A program made the translations under genes and the position numbers. Of a stretch of 48,611 bases of DNA, positions 15,619 through 25,440 are shown piece after piece. Source of the stretch: Tsuneonella suprasediminis (GTDB lineage Bacteria; Pseudomonadota; Alphaproteobacteria; Sphingomonadales; Sphingomonadaceae); NCBI RefSeq assembly GCF_003605755.1, contig NZ_RAHJ01000021.1, forward strand, positions 1 to 48,611, in the 5' to 3' direction. Numbering within the stretch: the stretch's first letter is position 1; every line of letters begins with the position of its first letter. The notes below the pieces were generated by a model. The model saw nothing but the letters and a program-made list of their open reading frames with translations. It searched no databases and was not told where the DNA came from.

Positions 15619-16353
15619 ATGGCTGGATTACTCAAAAATGCAACAATGGCTGCCGCACTGGCGATGTCGGGCAATGCTCTTGCCGCCGGGCCGCTGCCGG
15701 TGGATGCGCCGATCCCGAACGATATGAAGGAGCGCGTATTCCTTCCCGCGTCGGCGGTCGCCGGGGTGCGTGACAAGATGGAGCGGGTCGTCGGATACTG
15801 GGCGTTCGTCGACAAGAACGGCAAGATCGAAGTGACTACGCTGCGCCCCGCCTCCTTCACTGGAGAAAGCGCGCTGACCAAAGTCACGCTCGGTTCGGGC
15901 AAGCCGAGTTACGAAACCATTCTCACATCATCGAAAGATCTGAATGCCGCAATTCCGGTGCTCAATTTCTCGTGGTCGACCAATCAGAAAGGACAGGTCA
16001 CGATCACCGACAGCGCCCAGTTCGTCGCCAAAGGCGATCCGACCAGCACCGATTGGGACAATCTGCCTGTTCCGACCAATGGCGGCCACTGGGTGTTCAT
16101 CGATGCAGCAACGGTGAGCGTAGTGCAAACCTCTGTTCTGACAGAAAAATCAGGCGGGTTGAGCGCTTTGCTGCAAGCATTCAGCATCGGCGGCAAAAAT
16201 TATCAGGCGCTGAGCGGGACAAGCAGCGATCTGATCGTTGCGCTGTTCGTGAAACGCAATCCGCTCGACCTCGCCGCGGGGCTGGTTACCATGAAACAGG
16301 CCAGTGCACTGGCAGTGACGGAATCGTCGCTCAACGCACTCTCGGCGCAATAA
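15619..16353 (+). CDS. Hypothetical secreted protein
   Basis: A protein of 244 residues with a signal peptide (residues 1-22, ending NALA). A ribosome site AGGGGGA precedes the ATG. The mature part has the segments RVVGYWAFVDKNGKIEVTTLRPASF and HWVFIDAATVSVVQTSVLTEKSG; no cysteines, no known catalytic motif. I do not recognise it. It lies on the plus strand between the thrC repeat array and SURF1 and so splits two minus-strand gene groups. A TTGACT 59 bp upstream may be its -35 box. Confidence 0.75.
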   Translation: MAGLLKNATMAAALAMSGNALAAGPLPVDAPIPNDMKERVFLPASAVAGVRDKMERVVGYWAFVDKNGKIEVTTLRPASFTGESALTKVTLGSGKPSYETILTSSKDLNAAIPVLNFSWSTNQKGQVTITDSAQFVAKGDPTSTDWDNLPVPTNGGHWVFIDAATVSVVQTSVLTEKSGGLSALLQAFSIGGKNYQALSGTSSDLIVALFVKRNPLDLAAGLVTMKQASALAVTESSLNALSAQ

Positions 16354-16429
16354 TAGCTGGCGGGGATCGGGGGCGGCCCCTGCTAGTGTGGGGGAGCGGA
16401 TTGGCACCGCCTCCCTCATAGGCCGCGCC

Positions 16430-17014
16430 TTACCCGCGCCAGCGTTTCCGCAGCGCGAGGGCGTAGATCACCAGCGCGGTGGCGGCGAACAGAAACCACT
16501 GGATCGCATAGGCGAAATGGTTGTTGGGAATATCGCGCGGGTCGGGCCGGGCGAGCGGTTGCAGGCCCGCTTGCGGCGGATCGGCCACCAGCTTGGCCCC
16601 GCCAGTGGTCGGGCCGATCATCCCGGTGACAGCGCCGCCGCTCCATTGCACGATATCGGGCCGGTCGGACCAGCCCAGCGCGATTTCCGCCACCCGACCG
16701 CTGGCATTGCGACAGGTCACCAGATGCGCCCATCCCGGTTCGCCGCCCGCCGACTGACCCGAACGTTCCTGATGCCCGGTCACTTGCGCGCAATCGAACC
16801 GGCTGCGGTGATAGAGCGCGTTTTCAATGGCGGGTTCCGAAGTCGGCCACGCGACCTCTGCCGAAGACATTGCCGCGCCTTCATAGCGGACGAGCAGGTC
16901 TTCCTTCCATTCCTTGCGCTGCAACTGCCACACGCCCAGCGCGATCATGGTAGCGACCGCGGCCAGCACGACGATAGTCGCCACGATAGGGATACGCCGG
17001 GTCACCTGATTCAC
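16430..17014 (-). CDS. SURF1-family cytochrome oxidase assembly protein
   Basis: A SURF1 protein of 194 residues needed for heme a insertion into subunit I of the aa3 oxidase. It has the family layout of one membrane helix at each end (about 8-28 and 168-188) around a periplasmic domain. RIPIVATIVVLAAVATMIALGVWQLQRKEWK and the C-terminal NNHFAYAIQWFLFAATALVIYAL match well. It overlaps the DUF983 gene by four bases and is the last gene of the oxidase cluster. Confidence 0.92.
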   Translation of the reverse strand: MNQVTRRIPIVATIVVLAAVATMIALGVWQLQRKEWKEDLLVRYEGAAMSSAEVAWPTSEPAIENALYHRSRFDCAQVTGHQERSGQSAGGEPGWAHLVTCRNASGRVAEIALGWSDRPDIVQWSGGAVTGMIGPTTGGAKLVADPPQAGLQPLARPDPRDIPNNHFAYAIQWFLFAATALVIYALALRKRWRG

Positions 17015-17397
17015 TTGCGTTGCTGCCCCTCGCCCGCCTTGTTGCGAAACTCGCTTGCCAGCAAAGCAGCCTTCGACACGCGCAAACCACCCAGCACAAG
17101 CACCGTGGTGATCGGAATCCAGATCAGCGCCTGCACCCAGAACGGCGGCTCAGCCGCCAGTTGCAGCCAGATCGCCAGTCCGGCGACCAGCGCGCCAATG
17201 CCCAGCGTCAGAAACGCCGCCGGGCCATCGCCCACGTTGAACTTGCCGAAATCGAGCCCGCAGGCGCGGCAACGCGGGGCGAATTTCACCAGCCCGTCGA
17301 ACAGGGTTTTCGCACCGCATTGCGGGCACAAACCGGAAAGGGCAGCCTGACCAATGCCGGGCTGCCCCTTCGGTGAATCCGGATGTTCCGGTGTCAT
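17011..17397 (-). CDS. DUF983 family membrane protein
   Basis: A 128-residue protein with an N-terminal zinc-ribbon-like pair of CxxC motifs (CPQC, CRAC) and two membrane helices (about 60-80 and 86-106). DUF983 genes occur routinely inside alphaproteobacterial aa3 oxidase clusters next to ctaE or SURF1, and a role in oxidase assembly is inferred from that. It sits 14 bp after ctaE and overlaps SURF1. Confidence 0.9.
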   Translation of the reverse strand: MTPEHPDSPKGQPGIGQAALSGLCPQCGAKTLFDGLVKFAPRCRACGLDFGKFNVGDGPAAFLTLGIGALVAGLAIWLQLAAEPPFWVQALIWIPITTVLVLGGLRVSKAALLASEFRNKAGEGQQRK

Positions 17398-17411
17398 GTC
17401 AGCAGATCACC

Positions 17412-18239
17412 TCAGTGGATCGGCGCGCCCCAGCCGCCCCAGATATAGACGACCACGAACAGGAACAGCCACACCACGTCAACGAAGTGCCAGTACCACG
17501 CAGCCGCTTCGAAACCGAAGTGCTGCTTGGGTGTGAAGTGGCCCTTGTAAGTCCGCACGAGGCACACGATCAGGAAGATCGTGCCAACGATCACGTGGAA
17601 CCCGTGGAACCCGGTCGCCATGTAGAAGCCGGAGCTGTAGGTGTTGCCGCCAAAGCCGAACGGCGCGTGCATATATTCATACGCCTGAATGGTGGAGAAC
17701 AGCAGGCCGAGCAGGATGGTCAGCCACAGACCCTGCTTCAGCCCTTCACGATCACCGTGGATCAGGCGATGGTGTGCCCAGGTCAGCGTTGTGCCCGAAC
17801 ACAGCAGAATCATCGTGTTGAGCAACGGCAGATCGAACGGGTCCATCACTGCTTCGATTGCCTTGGGCGGGAAAACGCCGCCGATCACGTCAGAAAGCTC
17901 GCTCGGGAACAGCGCGAAGTCGAACCACGCCCAGAACCATCCGACGAAGAACATCACTTCCGAAGCGATGAACAGGATCATGCCATAGCGCAGGTGAAGC
18001 TGCACCACCGGAGTGTGATCACCTGCCTGCGCTTCCTTCACAATGTTGTAAAACCAGCTGAAAAACGTGGCAATCAGGCCCGCGATGCCCAGACCGAGGA
18101 CGATCGGCCACCCACTCATCGTGTCGCGGTGCATGAACAGCACCATGCCGCTGGTGAATGTCAGCGCCGAAATCGACGCGATCAGCGGCCAGATGTCGGG
18201 CGGAAGAATGTGATAATCGTGGTTCTTGGCGCCAGCCAT
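17412..18239 (-). CDS. ctaE: Cytochrome c oxidase subunit III
   Basis: Subunit III of the aa3 oxidase, 275 residues, with the usual seven membrane helices. Motifs include HILPPDIWPLIASI, WFWAWFDFALFPSE, GFHGFHVIVGTIFL and WYWHFVDVVWLFLF. The ATG at 18239 (MAGAKNHDYH) is where homology starts; the open frame goes 14 codons further. A spacer of about 110 bp separates it from ctaG. Confidence 0.96.
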   Translation of the reverse strand: MAGAKNHDYHILPPDIWPLIASISALTFTSGMVLFMHRDTMSGWPIVLGLGIAGLIATFFSWFYNIVKEAQAGDHTPVVQLHLRYGMILFIASEVMFFVGWFWAWFDFALFPSELSDVIGGVFPPKAIEAVMDPFDLPLLNTMILLCSGTTLTWAHHRLIHGDREGLKQGLWLTILLGLLFSTIQAYEYMHAPFGFGGNTYSSGFYMATGFHGFHVIVGTIFLIVCLVRTYKGHFTPKQHFGFEAAAWYWHFVDVVWLFLFVVVYIWGGWGAPIH

Positions 18240-18349
18240 TTCCGAATCGTCCCTGTTTTCTGTTCGAACCCGGCTTTCCACCGGATATTTCGCACTGCCT
18301 TAATGCGCGCTGCCGACCGGGTCCAGAGGGCAATACGCGGCTTTTCGCA

Positions 18350-18928
18350 TCATTCCGCCGCTGTGCCGGTGCTCGCGCGGTGGAATGTGTAACTGAGCGT
18401 CACCTGCTCCACCGGTGCGGCATCGGGATCGTCGCGGATCGACGGATCGACATAATACAACACCGGCATCACCACTTCCTGCCCCGGCTGGAGCGTCTGT
18501 TCGGTGAAGCAGAAACACTGTATCTTATTGAAATAAAAGCCAGTCTGGTCGGGCGACACGTTGAACGTGGCCGCGCCAGTGATCGGCTGATCGGAATTGT
18601 TTTTCGCGTAGTAGAACGCCATCTTGCGTTCACCCAGCGTGACGGTCTGCGTCGTCTGTTCTGCGCGGAAGGTCCACGGCAGGTTGGGATCGACATTGCC
18701 GTCGAACCGCACCGAAATCGTCGCCCCGCCCAGCTTGCGCCCGGCTTCCGCCGCAGCGGCGGCCTTCGATTCATCGGCGCGCTGCGTGGTGCCGGCAAAC
18801 CCGGTCACCTGACAGAACAGGCGATAGAGCGGCACCGCGGCGTAGCCCAGCGCCAGCATCGCCAACGCGATCGACAGGCCGATAATTCCGACCTTCAGAT
18901 TGCTGCGTTCGATTGCCTGTTCAGCCAT
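18350..18928 (-). CDS. ctaG: Cytochrome c oxidase assembly protein CtaG/Cox11
   Basis: A copper chaperone of 192 residues that delivers copper to the CuB site of subunit I. It has one N-terminal membrane helix (about 15-37), the PLYRLFCQVTGF segment, and the copper-binding CFCF motif in KIQCFCFTEQTL. The ATG at 18928 begins two bases after the stop of the small membrane gene upstream. A TTG two codons earlier is in frame but less likely. Confidence 0.95.
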   Translation of the reverse strand: MAEQAIERSNLKVGIIGLSIALAMLALGYAAVPLYRLFCQVTGFAGTTQRADESKAAAAAEAGRKLGGATISVRFDGNVDPNLPWTFRAEQTTQTVTLGERKMAFYYAKNNSDQPITGAATFNVSPDQTGFYFNKIQCFCFTEQTLQPGQEVVMPVLYYVDPSIRDDPDAAPVEQVTLSYTFHRASTGTAAE

Positions 18929-18930
18929 GA

Positions 18931-19053
18931 TCAACCCATCTTCGCGATCGTGATGAAGTAGAACAGCACCACAAAGAATGTGAGGCCCAGCGCGAGCGCC
19001 AGATTACGCCCTTTGCGACGGCGTTTGAAAATCTCTTCTTCTTCCGGTGTCAT
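18931..19053 (-). CDS. Small single-helix membrane protein of the cox cluster (CoxF-like)
   Basis: A 40-residue protein: a charged start ([17 protein letters not shown]) then one membrane helix of about 17 residues ([16 protein letters not shown]). The ATG overlaps the ctaB stop (ATGA) and the TGA stop is two bases before ctaG, so it is tightly coupled to both. Similar tiny proteins occur between ctaB and ctaG in other alphaproteobacteria and are thought to aid oxidase assembly. Confidence 0.8.
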   Translation of the reverse strand: MTPEEEEIFKRRRKGRNLALALGLTFFVVLFYFITIAKMG

Positions 19054-19967
19054 GCCAACATCCCCTGCCCTGAAAGCGCGCGATCCGCAACCAGCATCGC
19101 GAACAGCGCGAACAGGTAAAGGATACTGAAAGCGAACAAGCGTTTTTCCGGCTTCATCGTGTCACCTTCGCGCGTGCGGCGCAACGCAACTGGCAGCGAC
19201 AGCACGAGAAACCCCAGCGACAGCACCAGCGCCGACACCCCATATATCGCGCCGGTCCCGCCGATAAACCACGGCGCCGCCGCCAGCGGCACCAGCAGAA
19301 CGGTATAAATCAGGATCTGATGCCGCGTGGCCACTTCGCCTTTCACCACCGGCATCATCGGGATGCCGACTTTGGCATAATCGCTCTGCACAAACAGCGC
19401 GAGCGCCCAGAAATGCGGCGGGGTCCAGAAAAAGATGATGGCAAACAGCAGGACCGGCATGGCCGAGATGTGCCCGGTCACCGCGATCCAACCTATCAGC
19501 GGGGGAAACGCCCCCGCCCCGCCACCGATCACGATATTTTGCGGCGTGCGCGGTTTCAGCCAGATAGTGTACACAACCGCGTAATAAACGATCGACACCG
19601 CCAGCACCGCCGCGGCCAGCCAGTGCACCGCCAGCCCCATCGTCGCAACCGATGCGCCCGACAGGAAAATCCCGAAATCGCGCGCGTCGGTGCGGTTCAT
19701 CCGCCCTTCGGGCAGCGGGCGGCGCGCGGTGCGCTTCATCCCGGCGTCGATATCGGCTTCCCACCACTGGTTGAGCGCCGCAGCGCCGCCCGCGCCGAGC
19801 GCGATGCACAGGATCGCGGTGAACCCTATCACGGGATTGATGTGCCCCGGCGCGGCCAGCAGCCCGCACAGGCCGGTGAAAATCACCAGGCTCATCACAC
19901 GCGGTTTGGTCAGCGCGAGGAAATCGCGCCAGTCGGTCGGCAATTGCAGGGTGGTTGGCTTCGTCAT
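19050..19967 (-). CDS. ctaB: Protoheme IX farnesyltransferase (heme O synthase)
   Basis: An integral membrane prenyltransferase of 305 residues that makes heme O from protoheme and farnesyl diphosphate for the aa3 oxidase. The substrate motif [21 protein letters not shown] is conserved, and [18 protein letters not shown] marks the N-terminus. The ATG at 19967 (MTKPTT) fits homologues; the frame is open 21 codons further. It overlaps the small CoxF-like gene. Confidence 0.96.
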   Translation of the reverse strand: MTKPTTLQLPTDWRDFLALTKPRVMSLVIFTGLCGLLAAPGHINPVIGFTAILCIALGAGGAAALNQWWEADIDAGMKRTARRPLPEGRMNRTDARDFGIFLSGASVATMGLAVHWLAAAVLAVSIVYYAVVYTIWLKPRTPQNIVIGGGAGAFPPLIGWIAVTGHISAMPVLLFAIIFFWTPPHFWALALFVQSDYAKVGIPMMPVVKGEVATRHQILIYTVLLVPLAAAPWFIGGTGAIYGVSALVLSLGFLVLSLPVALRRTREGDTMKPEKRLFAFSILYLFALFAMLVADRALSGQGMLA

Positions 19968-20004
19968 GATATCGCGCGCGCTATAGAGCCAGAGGGCAGG
20001 TGCC

Positions 20005-20976
20005 TCAATGCCCCACCGGCAGTTTACCAAGCCATTCGAGCAACAGGCTATTCACCGCCTCCGGCTTTTCCTGCTGGGTCCAGTGCCCGGTGGCGGGCAG
20101 AATGTGCCCTTCCACCTTGGGTGCGAACAACCGCATCATCGCCACCGGATCGCTGACCGCACCGAACAGAGTGGTCGCCGGATCGCACTCGCCACCGATG
20201 AACAGGCACGGCTGTTCGATCTTCTGGCCTGCAAACTGTTGCAGCCATTCAAAATCCCGCTCGTGATTGCGATAGCGATTGAGCGGTCCACGGAAACCGG
20301 ACTGGCGGAATTCGGCTTCGTAAAAATCGAGATCGGCCTCGGTCAGCCAGTCGGTTGGCCGGGGATCAGGGAGGCCTTCGAGAAAGGTCGCGCCCAGCGG
20401 CTTGTCGAAATAGTCGCCAGGCGGCACATCGCCGCTGATCGAGTACATCATGCGGTGAACGAATTCGCGCGGGTCGGCCTCCGCCTCGGCCTCAGCGACG
20501 CCCGGCTCCTGAAAATACTCCTGATAGAAGAACTTGCCCTGCGCGGTGAAGTGGTCGCGAAACACCTCGGTAAAGGGGCGGTTGGGCACGCCGGAGAACG
20601 GCACCGACAGACCGGCGACCGCTGAAAACCGGTTCGGGTGCGTCAGGGCCGAATTCCATACGATGGGTGCACCCCAGTCATGGCCGATCAGGATCGCGGG
20701 GGTATCGGGCTGCAAGGCATCCGCCAGCCCGACGAGGTCACCCACGATCCGTTCGAGGGCATAAGCCTCAATCGCCTCCGGCTTGTCCGATCCGCCATAA
20801 CCGCGCACATCGATGGCGCAGGCAGTGAACCCGGCATCGGCAATCGGGCCGATCTGGTGGCGCCAGGAATACCAGCTTTCGGGGAAGCCGTGGACGAGGA
20901 TCACCAACGGCCCCGCCCCCTGCACCGCGCAACGCAGGCTCAGTTCACCGACATCGGTCATCCGCATTTCCGGCAT
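20005..20976 (-). CDS. Alpha/beta-fold hydrolase, soluble epoxide hydrolase-like
   Basis: A hydrolase of about 323 residues. [10 protein letters not shown] is the oxyanion-hole region, D100 in [10 protein letters not shown] is the likely nucleophile, and the histidine in [11 protein letters not shown] near the C-terminus completes the triad. The cap region ([14 protein letters not shown]) is typical of epoxide hydrolases, so epoxide opening to a diol is the best guess. The ATG at 20976 has AGGGAGAG upstream; another ATG is seven codons earlier. It interrupts the oxidase cluster between ctaD and ctaB, after a terminator. Confidence 0.85.
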   Translation of the reverse strand: MPEMRMTDVGELSLRCAVQGAGPLVILVHGFPESWYSWRHQIGPIADAGFTACAIDVRGYGGSDKPEAIEAYALERIVGDLVGLADALQPDTPAILIGHDWGAPIVWNSALTHPNRFSAVAGLSVPFSGVPNRPFTEVFRDHFTAQGKFFYQEYFQEPGVAEAEAEADPREFVHRMMYSISGDVPPGDYFDKPLGATFLEGLPDPRPTDWLTEADLDFYEAEFRQSGFRGPLNRYRNHERDFEWLQQFAGQKIEQPCLFIGGECDPATTLFGAVSDPVAMMRLFAPKVEGHILPATGHWTQQEKPEAVNSLLLEWLGKLPVGH

Positions 20977-21055
20977 TGCCCGCTCTCCCTCCGCCATATT
21001 TTTACGCTCTCAATCAGGCGCATCAGTCAATCCCAACTGTTCCGCCCAAAGCAAA

Positions 21056-21112
21056 CGGCCGGTCCTGCTGGACCGGCCGAACGCATATGTGGGGCCGGTA
21101 CACGCCCGGCCC
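21056..21112 (-). terminator. Double terminator hairpin after ctaD
   Basis: A stem of 10 bp with loop TGCT (21056-21079) is followed on the minus strand by TTTGCTTTGG. Closer to ctaD, GGGCCGG-N7-CCGGCCC (21092-21112) forms a second stem. They mark the end of the ctaC-ctaD transcript. Confidence 0.65.
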
Positions 21113-21126
21113 GATTCAATGGCACC

Positions 21127-22848
21127 TTACGCGGTGGCAGGCGCATCACCTTTGGGCAGGTGATTGTGATAGTCGTTGTCTTCCGAAATCACCGGCAGCG
21201 TTTCGAACTGGTGGAACGGCGGCGGGCTGGACAGGGTCCATTCCAGCGTCGTCGCGCCTTCACCCCAGTAGTTGGCCGGCGCCTTCTTGCCCGCGATAAA
21301 TGCGTAAGCAATGTTCACGAAGAAGAAGATCATGGAAAACGCCATGATTTCATAGCCGTGCGAGGCGATCTTGTTCCAGTACTCATATGCCAGCGCATAG
21401 TCGGGATAGCGACGCGGCATACCCTGCAGGCCGAGGAAGTGCATCGGGAAGAAGATCATGTTCACGCCGATGAAGAACACCCAGAAGTGGATGTGCGCCA
21501 GCAGTTCGGAGTGCATCTTTCCGCTCATCTTCGGGAACCAGTAGTAGAAGCCCGCGAACAGCGAGAACACCGCACCCATCGACAGCACGTAGTGGAAGTG
21601 TGCAACGACGAAATAGGTGTCGTGGACAACATCGTCGATCCCGCCATTGGCGAGATACACGCCGGTCACACCGCCAACGGTGAACAGGAAGATCATGCCC
21701 AGCGCCCAGACCATCGGGCTCTTGAACTCGATCGAACCGCCCCACATCGTGGCGATCCAGCTGAAGATCTTCACACCGGTCGGCACGGCGATAACCATCG
21801 TCGCGGCAGTGAAATACATCTTCTCGTTCACGGAAAGGCCGGTGGTGTACATGTGGTGCGCCCACACGATGAAGCCGACCACGCCGATGGCGACCATCGC
21901 GTATGCCATACCGAGATAACCGAACACCGGCTTCTTGGAGAACGTCGCGACGATCTGGCTGATCATGCCGAAGCCCGGCAGGATCATGATGTACACTTCG
22001 GGGTGACCGAAGAACCAGAACAAGTGCTGGTACAGGATCGGATCGCCGCCGCCCGCCGGATCGAAGAACGTCGTACCGAAGTTACGGTCGGTGATCAGCA
22101 TGGTGATCGCCGCAGCCAGAACCGGCAGAGCCAGCAACAGCAGGAATGCAGTGACCAGCACCGACCACACGAACAACGGCATCTTGTGCAGGGTCATCCC
22201 CGGCGCACGCATGTTGAAGATAGTGGTGATGAAGTTGATCGCGCCCATGATCGACGCAGCACCGGCAAGGTGCAGCGAGAAGATCGCGAAATCGACCGCC
22301 GGACCTGCAGAACCGGAGGTGGAAAGCGGCGCATAGACCGTCCAGCCCGTACCCGCGCCAAGGCCATTTACATCGCCCGGCACGAATGCCGAGAACATCA
22401 GCGAACAGAAACCCGCAACCGTCAGCCAGAAACTGATGTTGTTCATCCGCGGGAACGCCATGTCCGGCGCCCCGATCATGATCGGAACGAACCAGTTACC
22501 AAACCCGCCGATCATCGCCGGCATGACCATGAAGAACACCATGATCATACCGTGCGCGGTAATCAGCACGTTCCACAGGTGGGCATTGGCATCGAAAGAC
22601 GCCTCACCACCCATAAGCTGCACCCACCAGCCAAGGTACTGGATACCCGGTTCGGCCAGCTCCATACGCATGATGCCCGAAATGCCGCCACCGACGATCC
22701 CCGCGAAAATCGCGAAAATCAGGTACATCGTGCCGATGTCCTTGTGGTTGGTCGACATGAACCAGCGGGCGAAAAAGCCCGGCTTGTGGTCGGCGTCGTG
22801 ATGTCCGTGCTCTTCGTGAGCCTGGAAGGTATCGGCAGTGGTAGCCAT
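21127..22848 (-). CDS. ctaD: Cytochrome c oxidase subunit I
   Basis: Subunit I of the aa3 oxidase, 573 residues, with twelve membrane helices; it reduces oxygen to water and pumps protons. Heme ligands and the copper site are visible: [28 protein letters not shown] (the CuB histidine and cross-linked tyrosine), HHMYTTG, and [17 protein letters not shown] with the two heme histidines. It lies 36 bp after ctaC. Confidence 0.98.
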   Translation of the reverse strand: MATTADTFQAHEEHGHHDADHKPGFFARWFMSTNHKDIGTMYLIFAIFAGIVGGGISGIMRMELAEPGIQYLGWWVQLMGGEASFDANAHLWNVLITAHGMIMVFFMVMPAMIGGFGNWFVPIMIGAPDMAFPRMNNISFWLTVAGFCSLMFSAFVPGDVNGLGAGTGWTVYAPLSTSGSAGPAVDFAIFSLHLAGAASIMGAINFITTIFNMRAPGMTLHKMPLFVWSVLVTAFLLLLALPVLAAAITMLITDRNFGTTFFDPAGGGDPILYQHLFWFFGHPEVYIMILPGFGMISQIVATFSKKPVFGYLGMAYAMVAIGVVGFIVWAHHMYTTGLSVNEKMYFTAATMVIAVPTGVKIFSWIATMWGGSIEFKSPMVWALGMIFLFTVGGVTGVYLANGGIDDVVHDTYFVVAHFHYVLSMGAVFSLFAGFYYWFPKMSGKMHSELLAHIHFWVFFIGVNMIFFPMHFLGLQGMPRRYPDYALAYEYWNKIASHGYEIMAFSMIFFFVNIAYAFIAGKKAPANYWGEGATTLEWTLSSPPPFHQFETLPVISEDNDYHNHLPKGDAPATA

Positions 22849-22884
22849 GACGTCTCTCTAGGTTTCGTAACTACTGAATACGGA

Positions 22885-23952
22885 TCAGGCCGCAGGGGCC
22901 GCGGCGGCAGGCGAAGCGGCGTCGGCGGGGGCCGAAGCCGCATCCGCCGGAGTAGCCGCAGCAGGCGTAACGGTGGCGGCTTCTTCAACCTTGCCGACCG
23001 TGCCACCCTGCGAGCGGACCCATGCCTCGAACTGCGGGCGCGGCAGCGCCTCAACGGCGATCGGCATATAGCCGTGCTTGCCGCCGCACAGTTCCGAACA
23101 CTGCCCGTAATAAATGCCAGGTTCCGACACGAAGAAACGCTTTTCGTTCAAGCGACCGGGAACGGCATCGAGCTTGAACCACAGCGAAGGCACCGCGAAC
23201 GAGTGGATCACGTCAGCGCCGGTGGTCTGCAGGCGAATCCATTCACCGGCAGGCACCACCATACGGTGATCGACTGCAAGCTGCGCCGGAAGGCCGCGCT
23301 TGATCGCTTCTTCATCGGGCAGCATGTTCGAGATGACTTCGAACCCGCCGTTATCCGGATAGGAATAGCCCCAGTACCACTGGTATCCGGTGACCTTCAC
23401 GGTCAGCGCATCTTTCGGCGGGGACTTGTATTGCGCCGAAACCAGACTGATCGAAGGCAGCGCAATGCCGACGAGGATCAAAACCGGGACCAGCGTCCAC
23501 ACCACTTCGAGCAGTGTGTTGTGAGTCGTTTTCGAAGGAACCGGATTGGACCGCTTGTTGAAACGAACGACAACGTAAACAAGCAGACCGAGGACGAAGA
23601 CGCAGATGATCCCCATGATCCACAGCAGCGCATAGTGCAGCTTGTCCGCCGTTTCACCGATCGGTGAATACTGCTGCTGAACATTGAGCCCGCCATCGTG
23701 CGGCTGCCCCTTGATCCATTCCGGGCCCAGCGGCTTGTACGCGCTGTCTTCCGCCGGTGCAGCGGCGGCGGCATTGTCGTTCGCCGCATCGGCGGAAACG
23801 GCTGCCTCGGTCGCCGCAGGCGCCGGAGCGGCCTGAGCACTGGCGACTTGCGGGCTGAGCGCCAGCATCAGAGCGGCCCACAACGGAGCCCAGAAACGCA
23901 CAAGCGTGCGGACGGTCGATTTGCCGGAAATCATTGGTGTGAAGCTTTCCAT
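22885..23952 (-). CDS. ctaC: Cytochrome c oxidase subunit II
   Basis: Subunit II, 355 residues, which accepts electrons from cytochrome c. A signal peptide (to about residue 39, VASAQ) is followed by an Ala/Pro-rich stretch, two membrane helices (about 108-130 and 150-172) and the cupredoxin domain. CuA ligands are H250, C285, E287, C289, H293 and M296 (YGQCSELCGGKHGYM). The C-terminal 30 residues are an alanine/proline tail of low complexity. It is the first gene of the oxidase cluster. Confidence 0.97.
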   Translation of the reverse strand: MESFTPMISGKSTVRTLVRFWAPLWAALMLALSPQVASAQAAPAPAATEAAVSADAANDNAAAAAPAEDSAYKPLGPEWIKGQPHDGGLNVQQQYSPIGETADKLHYALLWIMGIICVFVLGLLVYVVVRFNKRSNPVPSKTTHNTLLEVVWTLVPVLILVGIALPSISLVSAQYKSPPKDALTVKVTGYQWYWGYSYPDNGGFEVISNMLPDEEAIKRGLPAQLAVDHRMVVPAGEWIRLQTTGADVIHSFAVPSLWFKLDAVPGRLNEKRFFVSEPGIYYGQCSELCGGKHGYMPIAVEALPRPQFEAWVRSQGGTVGKVEEAATVTPAAATPADAASAPADAASPAAAAPAA

Positions 23953-24026
23953 TGCCCTTGTTTTCGTCCCGAATCCGACATGCAGCGCACACCGGAACGC
24001 CCCCCTGTCGAGGCTTGTTTGGCAGG

Positions 24027-24055
24027 GCTATACGCACGCTTGCCCCTGGCCTCAA
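24027..24055 (-). promoter_or_regulatory. Candidate ctaC promoter
   Basis: On the minus strand TTGAGG (24055-24050) and TATAGC (24032-24027) are separated by 17 bp, which is optimal spacing for the housekeeping sigma factor. The leader to the ctaC start would be about 70 bases. Confidence 0.45.
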
Positions 24056-24125
24056 GCACTTCTAGGGAGATTTTCACCCGGTCGTTGCACCGGGCCCACA
24101 TGTCCCCATAGCGAGCGACCACCGA

Positions 24126-24704
24126 ATGACCGACGAAGAGGTATTGCAGGAATTCCGCGCCAGCCAGGCTTTGCTAGAGGGACATTTCCTTCTTTCCAGT
24201 GGCCGCCACAGCGCGCAATACCTTCAATGTGCACGGGTTTTAATGAATCCCGAGCGCGCCGACCGACTCGCCCGCGCCCTCGCTCAGAAGCTCCCGCGTG
24301 AAATCCGAAGCGAGATCGACGTGGTTGTCAGCCCGGCAATGGGCGGCATCATTATCGGGCAGGAAATGGGGCGCGTTCTCAATAAGGACGCGATCTTTCT
24401 GGAACGCCCCACCGGAACTTTCGAACTGCGGCGCGGATTCGCACTCGAACCGGGAACGAAAGTTCTGATGGTCGAAGATGTCGTCACCACCGGCCTCTCC
24501 AGTCGCGAAGCGATCGAGGCAGTCGGGCGCGAAGGTGGCGAAGTTATTGCCGAGGTGTCGCTGGTCGATCGTTCCGCCGGGGAAGCCGATCTGGGCGTGC
24601 CGTTCTTCCCGCTGATCGCGCTGTCGGTGCCCAGCTATGCCGATAGCGAGGTTCCCGCCGATCTGGCCGCGATTCCCATCACCAAGCCGGGGAGCCGCAA
24701 ATAG
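24126..24704 (+). CDS. pyrE: Orotate phosphoribosyltransferase
   Basis: A pyrimidine biosynthesis enzyme of 192 residues that joins orotate to PRPP to give OMP. The PRPP-binding motif is [14 protein letters not shown] (113-126), and [18 protein letters not shown] is typical of this PyrE subfamily. It is first in a plus-strand run of seven closely packed genes and is divergent from ctaC. Confidence 0.96.
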   Translation: MTDEEVLQEFRASQALLEGHFLLSSGRHSAQYLQCARVLMNPERADRLARALAQKLPREIRSEIDVVVSPAMGGIIIGQEMGRVLNKDAIFLERPTGTFELRRGFALEPGTKVLMVEDVVTTGLSSREAIEAVGREGGEVIAEVSLVDRSAGEADLGVPFFPLIALSVPSYADSEVPADLAAIPITKPGSRK

Positions 24705-24705
24705 A

Positions 24706-25440
24706 ATGCTCACTCCTCTGCGCCTCGGCGTCAACATCGATCATGTCGCTACGATCCGCAATGCGCGCGGCGGCGATCACCCCGATCCGGTGCGCGCAGC
24801 GGAAATCGTCGCTGCGGTGGGCGGCGACGGGATCACCGCGCATCTGCGCGAAGACCGTCGCCATATCCGCGACGAAGATATCGCCCGCATTCAGGCGGCA
24901 ACCGATCTTCCGCTCAACCTCGAAATGGCCGCGACCGACGAGATGCTGGCGATTGCCCTGCGCCATACGCCGCACGCCGCGTGTATTGTGCCGGAAAAGC
25001 GCGAGGAAGTGACGACCGAAGGCGGGCTGGACGCTGCCGGACAGCATAACCGGCTTGCGCCCATCGTCGCCCGGTTGAGCGATGCAGGCATCCGGGTCAG
25101 CCTGTTCATCGAACCGAGCGAGCGCCAGATAGAGGCCGCCGCCAAGCTTGGCGCGCAAGTGGTTGAGTTTCATACCGGCGAATATGCCAATGCCACCGGC
25201 GAAGACGCGGAACGCCAATGCGCGCGCATTGCAGCGATGGCCGCCGCAGCGGTCGATCTCGGCATCGAACCGCACGCGGGGCACGGGCTGACTTACGACA
25301 ATGTCATGCCGATCGCGGCCATTCCGCAACTGGCCGAACTGAACATCGGGCACTACCTCATTGGGGAAGCGGTATTCGTCGGGCTGGAATCGGCCGTGCG
25401 GCACATGCGCGAATTAATGGATCAGGCGCGTCAGCCATGA
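24706..25440 (+). CDS. pdxJ: Pyridoxine 5'-phosphate synthase
   Basis: A TIM-barrel enzyme of 244 residues that condenses 1-deoxyxylulose 5-phosphate with 3-amino-2-oxopropyl phosphate in vitamin B6 synthesis. [34 protein letters not shown] and [10 protein letters not shown] are diagnostic. The start at 24706 is one base after the pyrE stop. It overlaps acpS (ATGA). The pdxJ-acpS-lepB order is common in proteobacteria. Confidence 0.97.
   Translation: MLTPLRLGVNIDHVATIRNARGGDHPDPVRAAEIVAAVGGDGITAHLREDRRHIRDEDIARIQAATDLPLNLEMAATDEMLAIALRHTPHAACIVPEKREEVTTEGGLDAAGQHNRLAPIVARLSDAGIRVSLFIEPSERQIEAAAKLGAQVVEFHTGEYANATGEDAERQCARIAAMAAAAVDLGIEPHAGHGLTYDNVMPIAAIPQLAELNIGHYLIGEAVFVGLESAVRHMRELMDQARQP

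Noticed and set aside
18300-18353. A 17-codon frame overlapping the ctaG stop (ATGA)
   Set aside because: Too short, no homology and no helix; overlap alone is not enough.
20638-23667. An open frame of more than 1000 codons on the plus strand
   Set aside because: It is antisense to ctaD, ctaC and the hydrolase, is rich in His/Arg/Gln as mirror frames of GC-rich genes are, and has no start signal or homology.
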